12,759 nucleotides of DNA from Desulfocapsa sulfexigens (GTDB lineage Bacteria; Desulfobacterota; Desulfobulbia; Desulfobulbales; Desulfocapsaceae), in NCBI GenBank assembly GCA_015661935.1, contig DQVD01000144.1:1-12759 (forward strand), read 5' to 3'. How positions within the stretch are numbered: position 1 is the stretch's first letter; each line of letters opens with the position of its first letter. The notes beneath the pieces were generated by a model that saw only the letters and a list, made by a program, of their open reading frames with translations, did not search any database and was not told the DNA's origin. A program made the translations under genes and the position numbers. Of the stretch, positions 1 to 8,092 are shown one piece after another.

Positions 1-232
1 GCCGCTGTCCCACCCACACCCCCATGGACCATGCCATAAGAATGACTTCGTTGTATTCACCAATCAGCCTGCCCAAGTTCTGACCAACACTGAGATCAGC
101 ATAGTCATAGAACATGAGAACATTCCACTCATGACTTGCAAGCGGTCTAAAAGGATGTTCATCCATGCCCCAGCCATTACAGAAAAAGATTAGTTTAGTA
201 TTCTTTTTTTGATGAAGCCATTTACTTCTCAC
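1..232 (-). CDS. bioG: Pimeloyl-ACP methyl ester esterase BioG, N-terminal 77 codons (cut by window edge)
   Basis: BioG (DUF452 family, alpha/beta hydrolase) removes the methyl ester from pimeloyl-ACP methyl ester. This ends the BioC-primed pimelate branch and supplies pimeloyl-ACP to BioF. The visible 77 residues contain the family's N-terminal NGWGMDE motif (residues 19-25, with W21 near the expected oxyanion region) and AWSMGVW (67-73), whose Ser69 is the expected nucleophile. The His and Asp of the triad lie outside the window. The frame opens with GTG at 232-230, inside the 3' end of bioF, giving an 11-bp overlap. An AGGGGCGG stretch at 243-236 could serve as ribosome binding site. An ATG at 221-219 is in another frame and stops after eight codons. 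The overlap implies translational coupling to bioF. The identification rests on motifs and context and is strong; BioG replaces BioH of enterobacteria. Confidence 0.88.
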   Translation of the reverse strand, partial: MRSKWLHQKKNTKLIFFCNGWGMDEHPFRPLASHEWNVLMFYDYADLSVGQNLGRLIGEYNEVILMAWSMGVWVGQR

Positions 233-1409
233 TATCCGCCCCTGCTGCCATTGCAGCTATGTGAAAGGGAAGTTTCTGTAAATCTTTCCATTGCATATTG
301 GCACAGATCGAAAAACGAAACCTGGCTGTTCCTTCAGGCACTGTCGGCGGACGAACAGGCAGGACAAGATAGCCAAGTTCCTGCATTTGTTTTGCCTGTT
401 TAAGGGCAAGACCGTCCTCTCCTATCAAAACGGGAACTATATTGGTAGATCCGCCTGTTGCGATCCCTTTTTCTGTTAGTGCATGACGCAACTGTGTTGA
501 GATTTGTTGTAAATGGTGTCGTTCCCTGTTCATCGTAAGCATGTGCTGAAAAACAAATCTATTCCAGTTTATAGTCACAGGAGGTAGACCCGTTGTGAAA
601 ATAAAAGACCTGCTGTGATTCACTAAATAATCGTGTATCTCTTTTGAACAGCAGACAAAAGCTCCAATGGAAGCCAAAGCTTTACCAAAGGTTCCCACCA
701 GAAAATCAATCTCCTGCAACACACCTTTTTCTTCTGCCTTCCCCAGGCCTTTTTTCCCATAGACACCAACCCCATGGGCCTCATCAAGATACAATCTAAC
801 ATCAAATTCATGTTTCAACTCAATCAGGCGATCAAGTTCTGCTTCGTCTCCATCCATACTGAAAACAGACTCAGAAACAATTACCACCTGATCATATTGC
901 TTCCTGTATTTTGTAAGCAGGTCATGAAGCTGCGCATAATCACCATGTCGAAAACGTTTATGGTCAGCCCTGCTAAGTTGCAGACCATCATGAATGGAGG
1001 CGTGATTAAGTTTATCAGAAAGGATCAGGTCACCCTTGGCAAACAGAGCTGGCAGAATGCCAATATTTGCATGATATCCTGAATTAAAAAGCAGGACAGA
1101 TTCACTTTCGTATGCACTGGCAAGCTCGTCTTCCAGATAATGGGAAAGGGGAAAATCCCCGGTGAGCAATCTTGAAGAGGCAGCAGCAAACCCGGATTCC
1201 CCACTTTCATTATAATCCAGTCCTTGATAAAAGCGTTGCCGCAGTTCAGTATCCTGGCCCAAGCCCAAATAATCATTCGAACTGAGATTGAGAAGAGTAT
1301 GCCCCTTATAATTTACAATGCCGGCACCGCACTGTTTCATGGGAAGCAACTCCCTTAAACGACCTTTCGCTTTCAGCTTATGGAGTTTTTTTCCGTATCG
1401 GGAACTCAC
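222..1409 (-). CDS. bioF: 8-amino-7-oxononanoate synthase (KAPA synthase)
   Basis: This cytosolic PLP enzyme of the alpha-oxoamine synthase family condenses pimeloyl-ACP (or -CoA) with L-alanine to give KAPA, CO2 and free carrier. The 395-residue length is normal for BioF. Visible landmarks are SSNDYLGL (43-50), NSGYHAN (109-115), the cofactor-stacking His in NHAS (H136), DEAHGVG (209-215, D209 and H212) and the PLP lysine in GTFGKALAS (K243). The start is GTG at 1409-1407, overlapping the bioA stop as GTGA. A strong GAGGAGG ribosome site lies at 1426-1420 inside bioA, 10 nt upstream. The stop is TAA at 224-222 and overlaps the bioG start. The closest alternatives, glycine C-acetyltransferase or serine palmitoyltransferase, are excluded by the bioB-bioA-bioG context. 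Confidence 0.95.
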   Translation of the reverse strand: MSSRYGKKLHKLKAKGRLRELLPMKQCGAGIVNYKGHTLLNLSSNDYLGLGQDTELRQRFYQGLDYNESGESGFAAASSRLLTGDFPLSHYLEDELASAYESESVLLFNSGYHANIGILPALFAKGDLILSDKLNHASIHDGLQLSRADHKRFRHGDYAQLHDLLTKYRKQYDQVVIVSESVFSMDGDEAELDRLIELKHEFDVRLYLDEAHGVGVYGKKGLGKAEEKGVLQEIDFLVGTFGKALASIGAFVCCSKEIHDYLVNHSRSFIFTTGLPPVTINWNRFVFQHMLTMNRERHHLQQISTQLRHALTEKGIATGGSTNIVPVLIGEDGLALKQAKQMQELGYLVLPVRPPTVPEGTARFRFSICANMQWKDLQKLPFHIAAMAAGADSEK

Positions 1410-2695
1410 CTGCTCTGTTCCTCCTCAAGTAGATCACAAATGGCCGCAGTCAACACAGCCAGATCTTCCTGCTCCATACAATATGGGGGCATAACATACA
1501 CAAGACGACCAAAGGGGCGTACCCACACTCCTTTTTCCACAAAGGCTGGCTGAAGACGGCCCATATCGACGGGTTCTTTCATCTCAACCACGCCAATTCC
1601 TCCTAAAACCCGGACATCAGCAACATTTGTAAACACCGAACAAGGAGCAAGTCCTGTTCGCAATCCCTTTTCAAGCTTACAAACATTTTTTTGCCAATCT
1701 GATTCAAGCAGCAAATTCACAGAAGCATTTGCCACAGCACAGGCAAGGGGATTAGCCATAAAGGTCGGACCATGCATAAACACACCCGGATCACCTTTTG
1801 AAATCATCTCGCCAACTTTTCTGCTTGCCAAAACCGCTGCCAGGGTCATGTATCCGCCGGTAAGCGCTTTTCCCAAACAGAGTAAATCTGGAGCAATACC
1901 CGCGTGTTCACAGGCAAAAAACTTTCCACTGCGACCAAAACCGGTTGCAATTTCATCTGCAATCAGCAAAACATCGTAGTGATCACAAAGCTCCCGTACC
2001 CTTCGTAAATATTCAGGATGATAAAATCGCATACCTCCTGCCCCCTGTACTATGGGTTCAAGAATTACAGCGCAAAGGGAACCATGTTGTTCTTCAATAC
2101 GTTTTTCAAAGGAGAGTATGTCATTGTCATCCCATTCATCACGAAAAGTGCATTCTGGTCTATCGGCAAAAAGATATTCAGGCAGAACACCTTTAAAAAT
2201 TTGATGCATTCCATTTACAGGATCACATACCGACATACAGTGAAAAACATCTCCATGATATCCGGATCGAATGGTGAGAAATCGTTTTTTAGTGGCCTTT
2301 CCCGCTGCATAAAAATATTGAATAGCCATTTTCATGGCAACTTCCACAGCAACAGACCCGGAATCTGCAAAAAAAACCAGTTCAAGCGGATCGGGAGTAA
2401 TTTCAACAAGAGTACGGGCAAGATTTACTGCAGGTTCATGAGTGAGCCCACCAAACATCACATGAGATAACTTCGCGGCCTGTTCCTGCAAAACAGCAGT
2501 GAGCACTGGATGATTATAGCCATGAATAACAGACCACCAGGAAGCCATACCATCAATCAGTTCTCTTCCATCGGTCAAGCGAATGCGTACGCCAGATGCT
2601 GACTCCACAGGATATATTGAAAGAGGATTGTTTATGGAGGAATACGGGTGCCAGATATGCTGCCGGTCAAAGGCAAGAAGCTCATCGGATGTCAT
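1406..2695 (-). CDS. bioA: Adenosylmethionine-8-amino-7-oxononanoate aminotransferase (DAPA synthase)
   Basis: BioA is a class III PLP aminotransferase that uses S-adenosylmethionine as amino donor to convert KAPA to 7,8-diaminopelargonic acid, the antepenultimate step of biotin synthesis. The 429-residue length fits. Landmarks in order are HIWHPYSS near the N-terminus, MASWWSV (50-56) typical of BioA rather than other class III enzymes, DSGSVAVEVAMKMA (111-124, PLP phosphate region), ADEIATGFGRSGK (246-258, with D247 contacting the pyridine nitrogen) and the Schiff-base lysine in LCLGKALTGG (K276). The start is ATG at 2695-2693, overlapping the bioB stop as ATGA. The end overlaps bioF by 4 bp. 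The order bioB-A-F-G gives a compact translationally coupled set. I see no frameshift or missing key residue. Confidence 0.96.
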   Translation of the reverse strand: MTSDELLAFDRQHIWHPYSSINNPLSIYPVESASGVRIRLTDGRELIDGMASWWSVIHGYNHPVLTAVLQEQAAKLSHVMFGGLTHEPAVNLARTLVEITPDPLELVFFADSGSVAVEVAMKMAIQYFYAAGKATKKRFLTIRSGYHGDVFHCMSVCDPVNGMHQIFKGVLPEYLFADRPECTFRDEWDDNDILSFEKRIEEQHGSLCAVILEPIVQGAGGMRFYHPEYLRRVRELCDHYDVLLIADEIATGFGRSGKFFACEHAGIAPDLLCLGKALTGGYMTLAAVLASRKVGEMISKGDPGVFMHGPTFMANPLACAVANASVNLLLESDWQKNVCKLEKGLRTGLAPCSVFTNVADVRVLGGIGVVEMKEPVDMGRLQPAFVEKGVWVRPFGRLVYVMPPYCMEQEDLAVLTAAICDLLEEEQSR

Positions 2696-3660
2696 TTCGT
2701 GTTTCCGGTTACATCAAAACCAAGTTTTATAAACTCCATAAGATCTTCAGACACCCCTGCCCCGGCAGTGGTAAGATAATCGCCAACAATCGCACCATTT
2801 GCTCCTGCTGCAAACATCCTGTACTGATCCTTCCCGAACCGGCCACGGCCGCCTGCAATACGAATTACAGCACGAGGATTGACAAACCGAAACAACGCGA
2901 TACATCGCAGAACATCATTGAGAGAAATAGCATCAATAGTTGCAAGTGGAGTGGATTCAATGGGGCTGAGAATATTGAGAGGAATGGAAAGTACACCAAG
3001 AGCACGCAATTCAAAGGCGAGCTGCAGGCGATTTTCCAGAGATTCACCCAGGCCGATTATTCCGCCGGAGCAAAGATCCATCCCTGCCGCTCTTGCAATT
3101 TTGAGCGTTTCCACCTTTTCAGCCCAGGTGTGGGTGGTACAGATGGAAGGGAAAAACTCCCGGCAGGTTTCAAGATTGCAGTGATAACGCCGGACTCCAA
3201 AAGAAACCAGTTGCGCGGCAGTTTCTTCTGTAAGGAACCCCATGGATGCACAAAATTGAAGCTCAGTCTCATCATTAATTGCAGAATACAACTCACCCAT
3301 GCCATCCATCTGAGAGATGCTCAGACTTCGTCCTGCCGTAACTAAAGACAAACGGGTAACACCATATGCATCATTTTCTCTGGCCTGGCTTATGGCTGTG
3401 TGGGACTCGATCTGTTCGTAAATGGTAATATTCGTATTATGATGAACAGACTGAGCACAGTAACGGCAATCTTCAGAGCACTTACCCGAACGGGCATTAA
3501 TAATAGAACAAAGATCAAAACCTGCCCCGTGAAAATCACGGCAAAGCATAGCTGCTGCATCACATAAACTTGTGAGTTTGGCCTTTTGAGCAAGCTCTAG
3601 AGCCTGATCAAAGACCAGTTCACCACCATCTTGTATGATTTTTATACAGTGTTCTATCAT
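2692..3660 (-). CDS. bioB: Biotin synthase, probable Type II (anaerobe-type auxiliary cluster)
   Basis: BioB is a radical SAM enzyme that inserts sulfur into dethiobiotin. The protein has 322 residues. The radical SAM cluster ligands are C61, C65 and C68 in KCSEDCRYC. Cysteines matching two E. coli auxiliary ligands are C137 (FCASMG) and C197 (LCSGG), and R267 (IRIAGGR) matches E. coli Arg260. The residue matching E. coli Cys97 is Ser105 (RLSLVTAGR). An extra Cys51 precedes the SIINARSG stretch. This pattern resembles Type II biotin synthases, reported to hold a 4Fe-5S auxiliary cluster in obligate anaerobes; the assignment of Cys51 as a ligand is my inference. The start is the only sensible one, since a TAA sits directly before the ATG. 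No clear Shine-Dalgarno is visible in the 36-nt gap after fabD, and I find no BirA-like operator there. Confidence 0.95.
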   Translation of the reverse strand: MIEHCIKIIQDGGELVFDQALELAQKAKLTSLCDAAAMLCRDFHGAGFDLCSIINARSGKCSEDCRYCAQSVHHNTNITIYEQIESHTAISQARENDAYGVTRLSLVTAGRSLSISQMDGMGELYSAINDETELQFCASMGFLTEETAAQLVSFGVRRYHCNLETCREFFPSICTTHTWAEKVETLKIARAAGMDLCSGGIIGLGESLENRLQLAFELRALGVLSIPLNILSPIESTPLATIDAISLNDVLRCIALFRFVNPRAVIRIAGGRGRFGKDQYRMFAAGANGAIVGDYLTTAGAGVSEDLMEFIKLGFDVTGNTK

Positions 3661-3696
3661 TTAAGACCAAAAGGTGAATGAACTATCAGGAAAACA

Positions 3697-4641
3697 TCAC
3701 ACCAGTTTGTCCATACACTTGGCAAGCCCTTCAGGGGTGTCAAACTGCAACGCCTGGTACTTATACCCTTTCGGAGCAATCTTCCGCATCATTCCTTTAA
3801 GCACAGTTTTTGGGCCAACTTCAATAAAGGTATCAACACCTTCATTGATCATGGTGCTGATAATTTCAAACCAGCGGACACGAGAAGCAATCTGACTGGC
3901 CATCATATTTTTGATTTTACCGGTATCCTGTTCCGTGCCTGCTGAAACATTAAAATACACTGGGGTTACAGGTACTTTAAACTCCACTTTGTCCATAAAC
4001 GCTGCAAAATCAGGAACTGCATTGGCAACCAGCGGGCTGTGGTTAGCAACACTTACCGCAAGAGGAATAACTCTGGCGCCATTCTCAGCTGCAACTTTTT
4101 CAACCGCGTCAAGTCCTGGTACGGAGCCTGAAATCACAATCTGCAACTCTGTGTTATGGTTCGCCGCAGTGACAATTCCTGCGTCGCTGCAATCGGCTAT
4201 AATTGCTTCAACTTCTTCGATGGTTTTACCTAGCACTGCACGCATTCCACCTGGATTCGATTGTCCTTCACGTTCCATCAGAGCACCACGCTTAATTACA
4301 AGACGAATGGTATCTTCTACAGTTAAAACACCTGCTGCACAAAGGGCCGAATATTCACCAAGACTATGACCTGCAAAACAGGCTGCAGATAGTGTATCAC
4401 CCCATATTTTTTTCAAGCCCTGATAACAGATCAGATTAGTCACGGTAATGGCAGGCTGGAGATGGACAGCCCGTGTAAGCTCTTCCATTGGCCCTTCCTG
4501 ACAAAGCTTTTCCAGGGGAAAATCACAAACAGAGGCCGCCATTTCCATGATGGCTGCACAATCACTATCTGAATCTATAAATCCACGTCCCATTCCTAAA
4601 AACTGTGATCCCTGACCGGGGAAAAGTACTGCAATTTTCAT
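3697..4641 (-). CDS. fabD: Malonyl-CoA:ACP transacylase
   Basis: FabD moves malonyl groups from CoA to acyl carrier protein, feeding type II fatty-acid elongation and, in BioC organisms, the primer for pimelate synthesis. From ATG at 4641-4639 the protein has 314 residues, the usual length. It begins with MKIAVLFPGQGSQ, a textbook FabD start with the PGQGSQ oxyanion loop at 8-13. The active-site serine is S93 in GHSLGEY, with the carboxylate-binding R118 and the catalytic H201 in VANHSPL. The open frame extends 58 residues further upstream, but that extension lies inside lspA and is unlike FabD. An AGGA motif about 10 nt before the chosen ATG supports it. The gap from lspA is 7 bp. FabD is often in a fab cluster; here it lies between lspA and the biotin genes. 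Confidence 0.95.
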   Translation of the reverse strand: MKIAVLFPGQGSQFLGMGRGFIDSDSDCAAIMEMAASVCDFPLEKLCQEGPMEELTRAVHLQPAITVTNLICYQGLKKIWGDTLSAACFAGHSLGEYSALCAAGVLTVEDTIRLVIKRGALMEREGQSNPGGMRAVLGKTIEEVEAIIADCSDAGIVTAANHNTELQIVISGSVPGLDAVEKVAAENGARVIPLAVSVANHSPLVANAVPDFAAFMDKVEFKVPVTPVYFNVSAGTEQDTGKIKNMMASQIASRVRWFEIISTMINEGVDTFIEVGPKTVLKGMMRKIAPKGYKYQALQFDTPEGLAKCMDKLV

Positions 4642-4648
4642 ATTACTT

Positions 4649-5134
4649 TTAGTCCTGTTTGAGTTTCTTCTGTCGTTCTTCAAGAAAATTCGCCAGTAGA
4701 AAAAGAGCCACACCCACAGTAATTGCGGAATCGGCCACATTAAATGCAGGCCAGTGATGGCCCGCCACATAAAAATCCAAAAAATCCACCACCGCACCAA
4801 AACGGACACGATCAATCACATTTCCAATGGCCCCCCCTGCAATCAAAGCAAGGGCCGGACCATAGAAACGATGATCTTTTCTCATCCGAAACCATGCAAT
4901 ACAAATGAACACCAAGGCAACAGATGCCAGGATCAGAAAAAAATAGTGCCGCCAGGCCGCAGTTACTCCTGCCAGAAAACCAAAGGCTGCACCTTTATTG
5001 GTAAGATAGGTGAGGCTGAAAAAATTCGGAATGATCTCCAGAGATTCATAGAGATGAAAACTCTTTACAACCCAGATCTTTGTCAGCTGATCAAGCACTA
5101 TCACCAGCAGTAGCAGAAATATCGAAACAAACAA
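4649..5134 (-). CDS. lspA: Lipoprotein signal peptidase (signal peptidase II)
   Basis: LspA is an inner-membrane aspartyl protease that cuts signal peptides from diacylglyceryl-modified prolipoproteins. The 161-residue protein shows four hydrophobic segments, roughly 2-18, 60-81, 93-108 and 133-151. Conserved motifs are LDQLTKIWV (14-22), LTYLTNKGAAFG (41-52), GNVIDR (104-109), the first catalytic aspartate in VVDFLDFY (D117) and the second in FNVADSAIT (D135). The start is TTG at 5134-5132, because no ATG or GTG fits. A GAGGAG ribosome site 9 nt upstream overlaps the last two codons of ileS. ileS followed by lspA is a widespread bacterial arrangement. The C-terminal tail is basic, lysine-rich and probably cytoplasmic. 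Confidence 0.94.
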   Translation of the reverse strand: MFVSIFLLLLVIVLDQLTKIWVVKSFHLYESLEIIPNFFSLTYLTNKGAAFGFLAGVTAAWRHYFFLILASVALVFICIAWFRMRKDHRFYGPALALIAGGAIGNVIDRVRFGAVVDFLDFYVAGHHWPAFNVADSAITVGVALFLLANFLEERQKKLKQD

Positions 5135-5140
5135 TCCCGG

Positions 5141-7963
5141 CTACTCCTCTATATCCATTGCAAGTACGACATTCAAACAACGCTCGCAAAGCTGAGGATG
5201 ATCAGCATTACTGCCTACAAAGGAATCACGTGTCCAACAACGCTCACATTTTTCCCCACTCGCAGCACGAACAGCAACAGCAAGTTCAGGAATCTCCTCA
5301 CTGACAAGAAAATCAAGCTCAGCAATACTGTTCCTGTCTTCACAACGAGTGAGCTCCGAGATAATGCAAACATCTTTTACCTGATCCCACTCCTGTTCGA
5401 TAAATGCCGCCCAATCACCAGTTACTTCAATTAGTACTTCAGCTTCAAGAGGATGGCCGATGACTTTTTCACGTCGCGCAGCTTCCAGAGCTCTGGTGAT
5501 CGAAGAGCGCACCAGAATCAGTTTATCCCAGCGCTCTTCCTGTGCAGTATCAAGCCTTTCAGGGGCAGCCGCAGGAAACTCTGTGAAAAAGATACTCTCT
5601 TTCAAGGGAGCCTTCCCATCAAGATGCTTAAAATGTTCCCAGGCCTCTGCAGTGGTAAATGTCAATACCGGACTCATTAATTGCAGCAACCCACCTAGTA
5701 TCTCATACAGGACTGTCTGGGCAGAACGACGCAAAGGCGAATCAGTACCTGAACAGTAGAGCCTGTCTTTCAAGATATCAAGGTAGAACGCACTCATGGT
5801 GGTGCCGCAAAAATAGTTCAAAGCCTGATGAATGGGATGAAACTCATAGTTTGCATAGGCTGTGGTTACTTTTTCCCGCAATGCTTCAAAGCGGCCAAGT
5901 GCCCAGCGGTCAATCTCTTCCATCTTCTCAAATTCAACTGCATTAACGGATGGATCAAAGTCTGCTACATTCCCAAGCATATAGCGAATGGTATTTCGTA
6001 TTTTCCTATAGCTGTCTGCAACCTGGTTAAGGATTTCATCGGACACCTTCACATCATCACGATAATCTTCACTCGATACCCAGAGACGTAGAATCTCCGC
6101 ACCAAATTTCTGAATTACTTCACTCGGCGCTACCACGTTACCGATGGATTTGGACATTTTCCTGCCCTGCCCGTCCACAACATAACCATGGGTTAAAACT
6201 CCCTTATATGGTGCACGTCCGCGGGTTCCGACAGATGTCAGCAGGGAACTCTGGAACCAGCCACGATGCTGGTCGCTCCCCTCAAGGTACAGATCAGCCG
6301 GTGATCGCAACTCTTCACGCTCTTCAACAACAGCAGCATGGGAACTTCCGGAGTCAAACCAGACATCAAGAATATCTTCTTCTTTCTCAAACTCGTTTTC
6401 ACCACAGGCGGAACAGGTACACCCCTCTTCCAAAAGCTCGGAAAGTTCATGGCGGAACCAGGCATCTGCTCCTTCCTTGCGAAAGAGTTCATCAATCCGT
6501 GCGACCAGTGCTTCACTTTTTACAACTTCACCACAAGCCTTACAGCTTATAACGGTAATGGGCACGCCCCATGTACGTTGACGGGATAAGCACCAGTCAG
6601 GACGATTTTCCACCATGGAGTGAATACGCTGCATTCCCCATGAGGGTGTCCACTGAACATTTTCAATTTCAGTCTGTGCCTTTTTCTGAAGACCATTGAT
6701 CTCCATGGAAATAAACCACTGAGGTGTTGCCCGATACATAACAGGTTTTTTACAACGCCAGCAGTGCGGATAACTATGATTAATGGAATCCTCATGGAGC
6801 AAAGCACCGCTTGCGGCCATATCTGCATTAATGACTTTATTGACAGCAGGAACCTGCTGGCCGGCATACTTGCCAGCCTCTTCGGTATAACGTCCTTCAT
6901 TATCAACTGGAGAAAGAATTTCAAGATCATAACGAAGACCTGTCAGGTAATCGTCGGCACCATGCCCCGGAGCTGTATGGACACAACCGGTTCCAGCTTC
7001 AAGGGTCACATAATTGGCGAGTACCATCAGTGAGTCACGATCCATAAAAGGATGGCGGCATTTACGTTTTTCCAGGCCTTTGGCGGAAAATGTGGCAGCA
7101 ATTGAATAGTCACTGATCTCCATTTCTGCCATCACTCCCTCGACCATTTCTTTGGCGAGAATCAGTGTTTCTTCACCCGTTTTTACTGCTGCATATTCAA
7201 AATCAGGATGAAAGGCCACAGCAAGGTTTGCAGGAAGTGTCCAGGGAGTGGTTGTCCAGATAACAACAGATACCTTATCACCGGTAAGCGCCGGATCAAT
7301 ATCAGAGAGATCCTCGAGAACGGGAAATTTCACATAAATGGAAGGAGAAGTATGATCGTAATATTCAACCTCAGCCTCAGCTAAAGCAGTGGTACAGGTG
7401 GAGCACCAGTACACCGGTTTTTTATTACGGATCACAGAACCTGACAGCAGAAACTTATTAAATTCCCGTGCAATGGTTGCCTGATAATCATAGTTCATGG
7501 TGAGATAGGGATTATCCCAATCACCAAGAACACCTAAACGCTTGAACTCATCCTTTTGGATCTTAATCCATTTTTCTGCGTACTTACGACAAGCGCCACG
7601 TTTGGAAATCTTGGGGATACTATTCTTCTTTTCACCAAGTTCCTGATCCACATTGTGCTCAATGGGCAAGCCATGGCAATCCCAACCGGGGATATACGGT
7701 ACCTGAAATCCTGACATCCGCCTTGATTTGAGGATAATATCTTTTAAAATTTTATTAAAAGCTGTGCCTAAATGAATATGACCATTGGCATAAGGAGGGC
7801 CGTCATGAAGTACATACAGAGGTCTTCCTTCTGCGTGCTCCTGAAGCATTCCGTATAAATCTTCTTTTTCCCAGCGTTTAAGATACTGAGGCTCTTTCTG
7901 ATTCAGATTGGCCTTCATCTTAAACTTTGTCTGCGGCAGATTCAGGGTATCCCTGTAATCCAT
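5141..7963 (-). CDS. ileS: Isoleucine--tRNA ligase
   Basis: IleRS is a class Ia synthetase that charges tRNA-Ile and edits mischarged valine. The 940-residue length is typical of bacterial IleRS with a C-terminal zinc domain. Landmarks are DGPPYANG (54-61) followed by HLGT (64-67) in place of HIGH, GWDCHGLPIE (93-102), the CP1 editing-domain motifs WTTTPWTLPAN (236-246) and GTGCVHTAPGHGADDY (324-339), a cysteine-rich insert with C474/C477 and C515/C517/C520, DVWFDSG (533-539), KMSKS (602-606) and a C-terminal zinc site formed by C906, C909, C926 and C929. The start is ATG at 7963-7961, preceded by a strong AGGAGA ribosome site at 7974-7969. It is the first gene of the leftward block, with lspA 6 bp downstream. 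I see no T-box leader. Confidence 0.97.
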   Translation of the reverse strand: MDYRDTLNLPQTKFKMKANLNQKEPQYLKRWEKEDLYGMLQEHAEGRPLYVLHDGPPYANGHIHLGTAFNKILKDIILKSRRMSGFQVPYIPGWDCHGLPIEHNVDQELGEKKNSIPKISKRGACRKYAEKWIKIQKDEFKRLGVLGDWDNPYLTMNYDYQATIAREFNKFLLSGSVIRNKKPVYWCSTCTTALAEAEVEYYDHTSPSIYVKFPVLEDLSDIDPALTGDKVSVVIWTTTPWTLPANLAVAFHPDFEYAAVKTGEETLILAKEMVEGVMAEMEISDYSIAATFSAKGLEKRKCRHPFMDRDSLMVLANYVTLEAGTGCVHTAPGHGADDYLTGLRYDLEILSPVDNEGRYTEEAGKYAGQQVPAVNKVINADMAASGALLHEDSINHSYPHCWRCKKPVMYRATPQWFISMEINGLQKKAQTEIENVQWTPSWGMQRIHSMVENRPDWCLSRQRTWGVPITVISCKACGEVVKSEALVARIDELFRKEGADAWFRHELSELLEEGCTCSACGENEFEKEEDILDVWFDSGSSHAAVVEEREELRSPADLYLEGSDQHRGWFQSSLLTSVGTRGRAPYKGVLTHGYVVDGQGRKMSKSIGNVVAPSEVIQKFGAEILRLWVSSEDYRDDVKVSDEILNQVADSYRKIRNTIRYMLGNVADFDPSVNAVEFEKMEEIDRWALGRFEALREKVTTAYANYEFHPIHQALNYFCGTTMSAFYLDILKDRLYCSGTDSPLRRSAQTVLYEILGGLLQLMSPVLTFTTAEAWEHFKHLDGKAPLKESIFFTEFPAAAPERLDTAQEERWDKLILVRSSITRALEAARREKVIGHPLEAEVLIEVTGDWAAFIEQEWDQVKDVCIISELTRCEDRNSIAELDFLVSEEIPELAVAVRAASGEKCERCWTRDSFVGSNADHPQLCERCLNVVLAMDIEE
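5144..5149 (-). promoter_or_regulatory. Ribosome binding site deciding the TTG start of lspA
   Basis: The GAGGAG motif on the minus strand also encodes the two final glutamates of IleRS. It sits 9 nt before TTG at 5134-5132, a suitable distance. This supports TTG as the lspA start and implies that lspA translation is coupled to termination on ileS. Confidence 0.7.
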
Positions 7964-8092
7964 AACTCTCTCCTTAATTCAAAGACTCACTCAAAAACAA
8001 AGTAAGACTCTGAGATTTCTTAATTTATCTTCGACCAACCCTAACTATTCGGTTTCAGCATTCAATATAAAAGATTGTAAAACTCCCAAAAA

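Noticed and set aside
774..1082. Plus-strand 102-codon open frame antisense to bioF
   Set aside because: It lies opposite the conserved PLP-binding core of bioF and has no supporting start signal or family match.
2018..2470. Plus-strand open frame of 150 codons antisense to bioA
   Set aside because: It is a shadow of the bioA coding strand, with no ribosome site and no recognisable domain.
2596..3345. Plus-strand open frame of 249 codons antisense to bioA/bioB
   Set aside because: It lies opposite a fully convincing bioB with all its motifs, has low-complexity basic composition and matches no family I recognise.
3661..3696. BirA-type biotin operator before bioB
   Set aside because: No TTGTAAACC-like half-sites facing each other are present in or near the gap.
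4642..4815. 58-residue hydrophobic N-terminal extension of the fabD frame
   Set aside because: It is encoded inside lspA in another frame; FabD proteins begin at the PGQGSQ-containing start at 4641, which also has a ribosome site.
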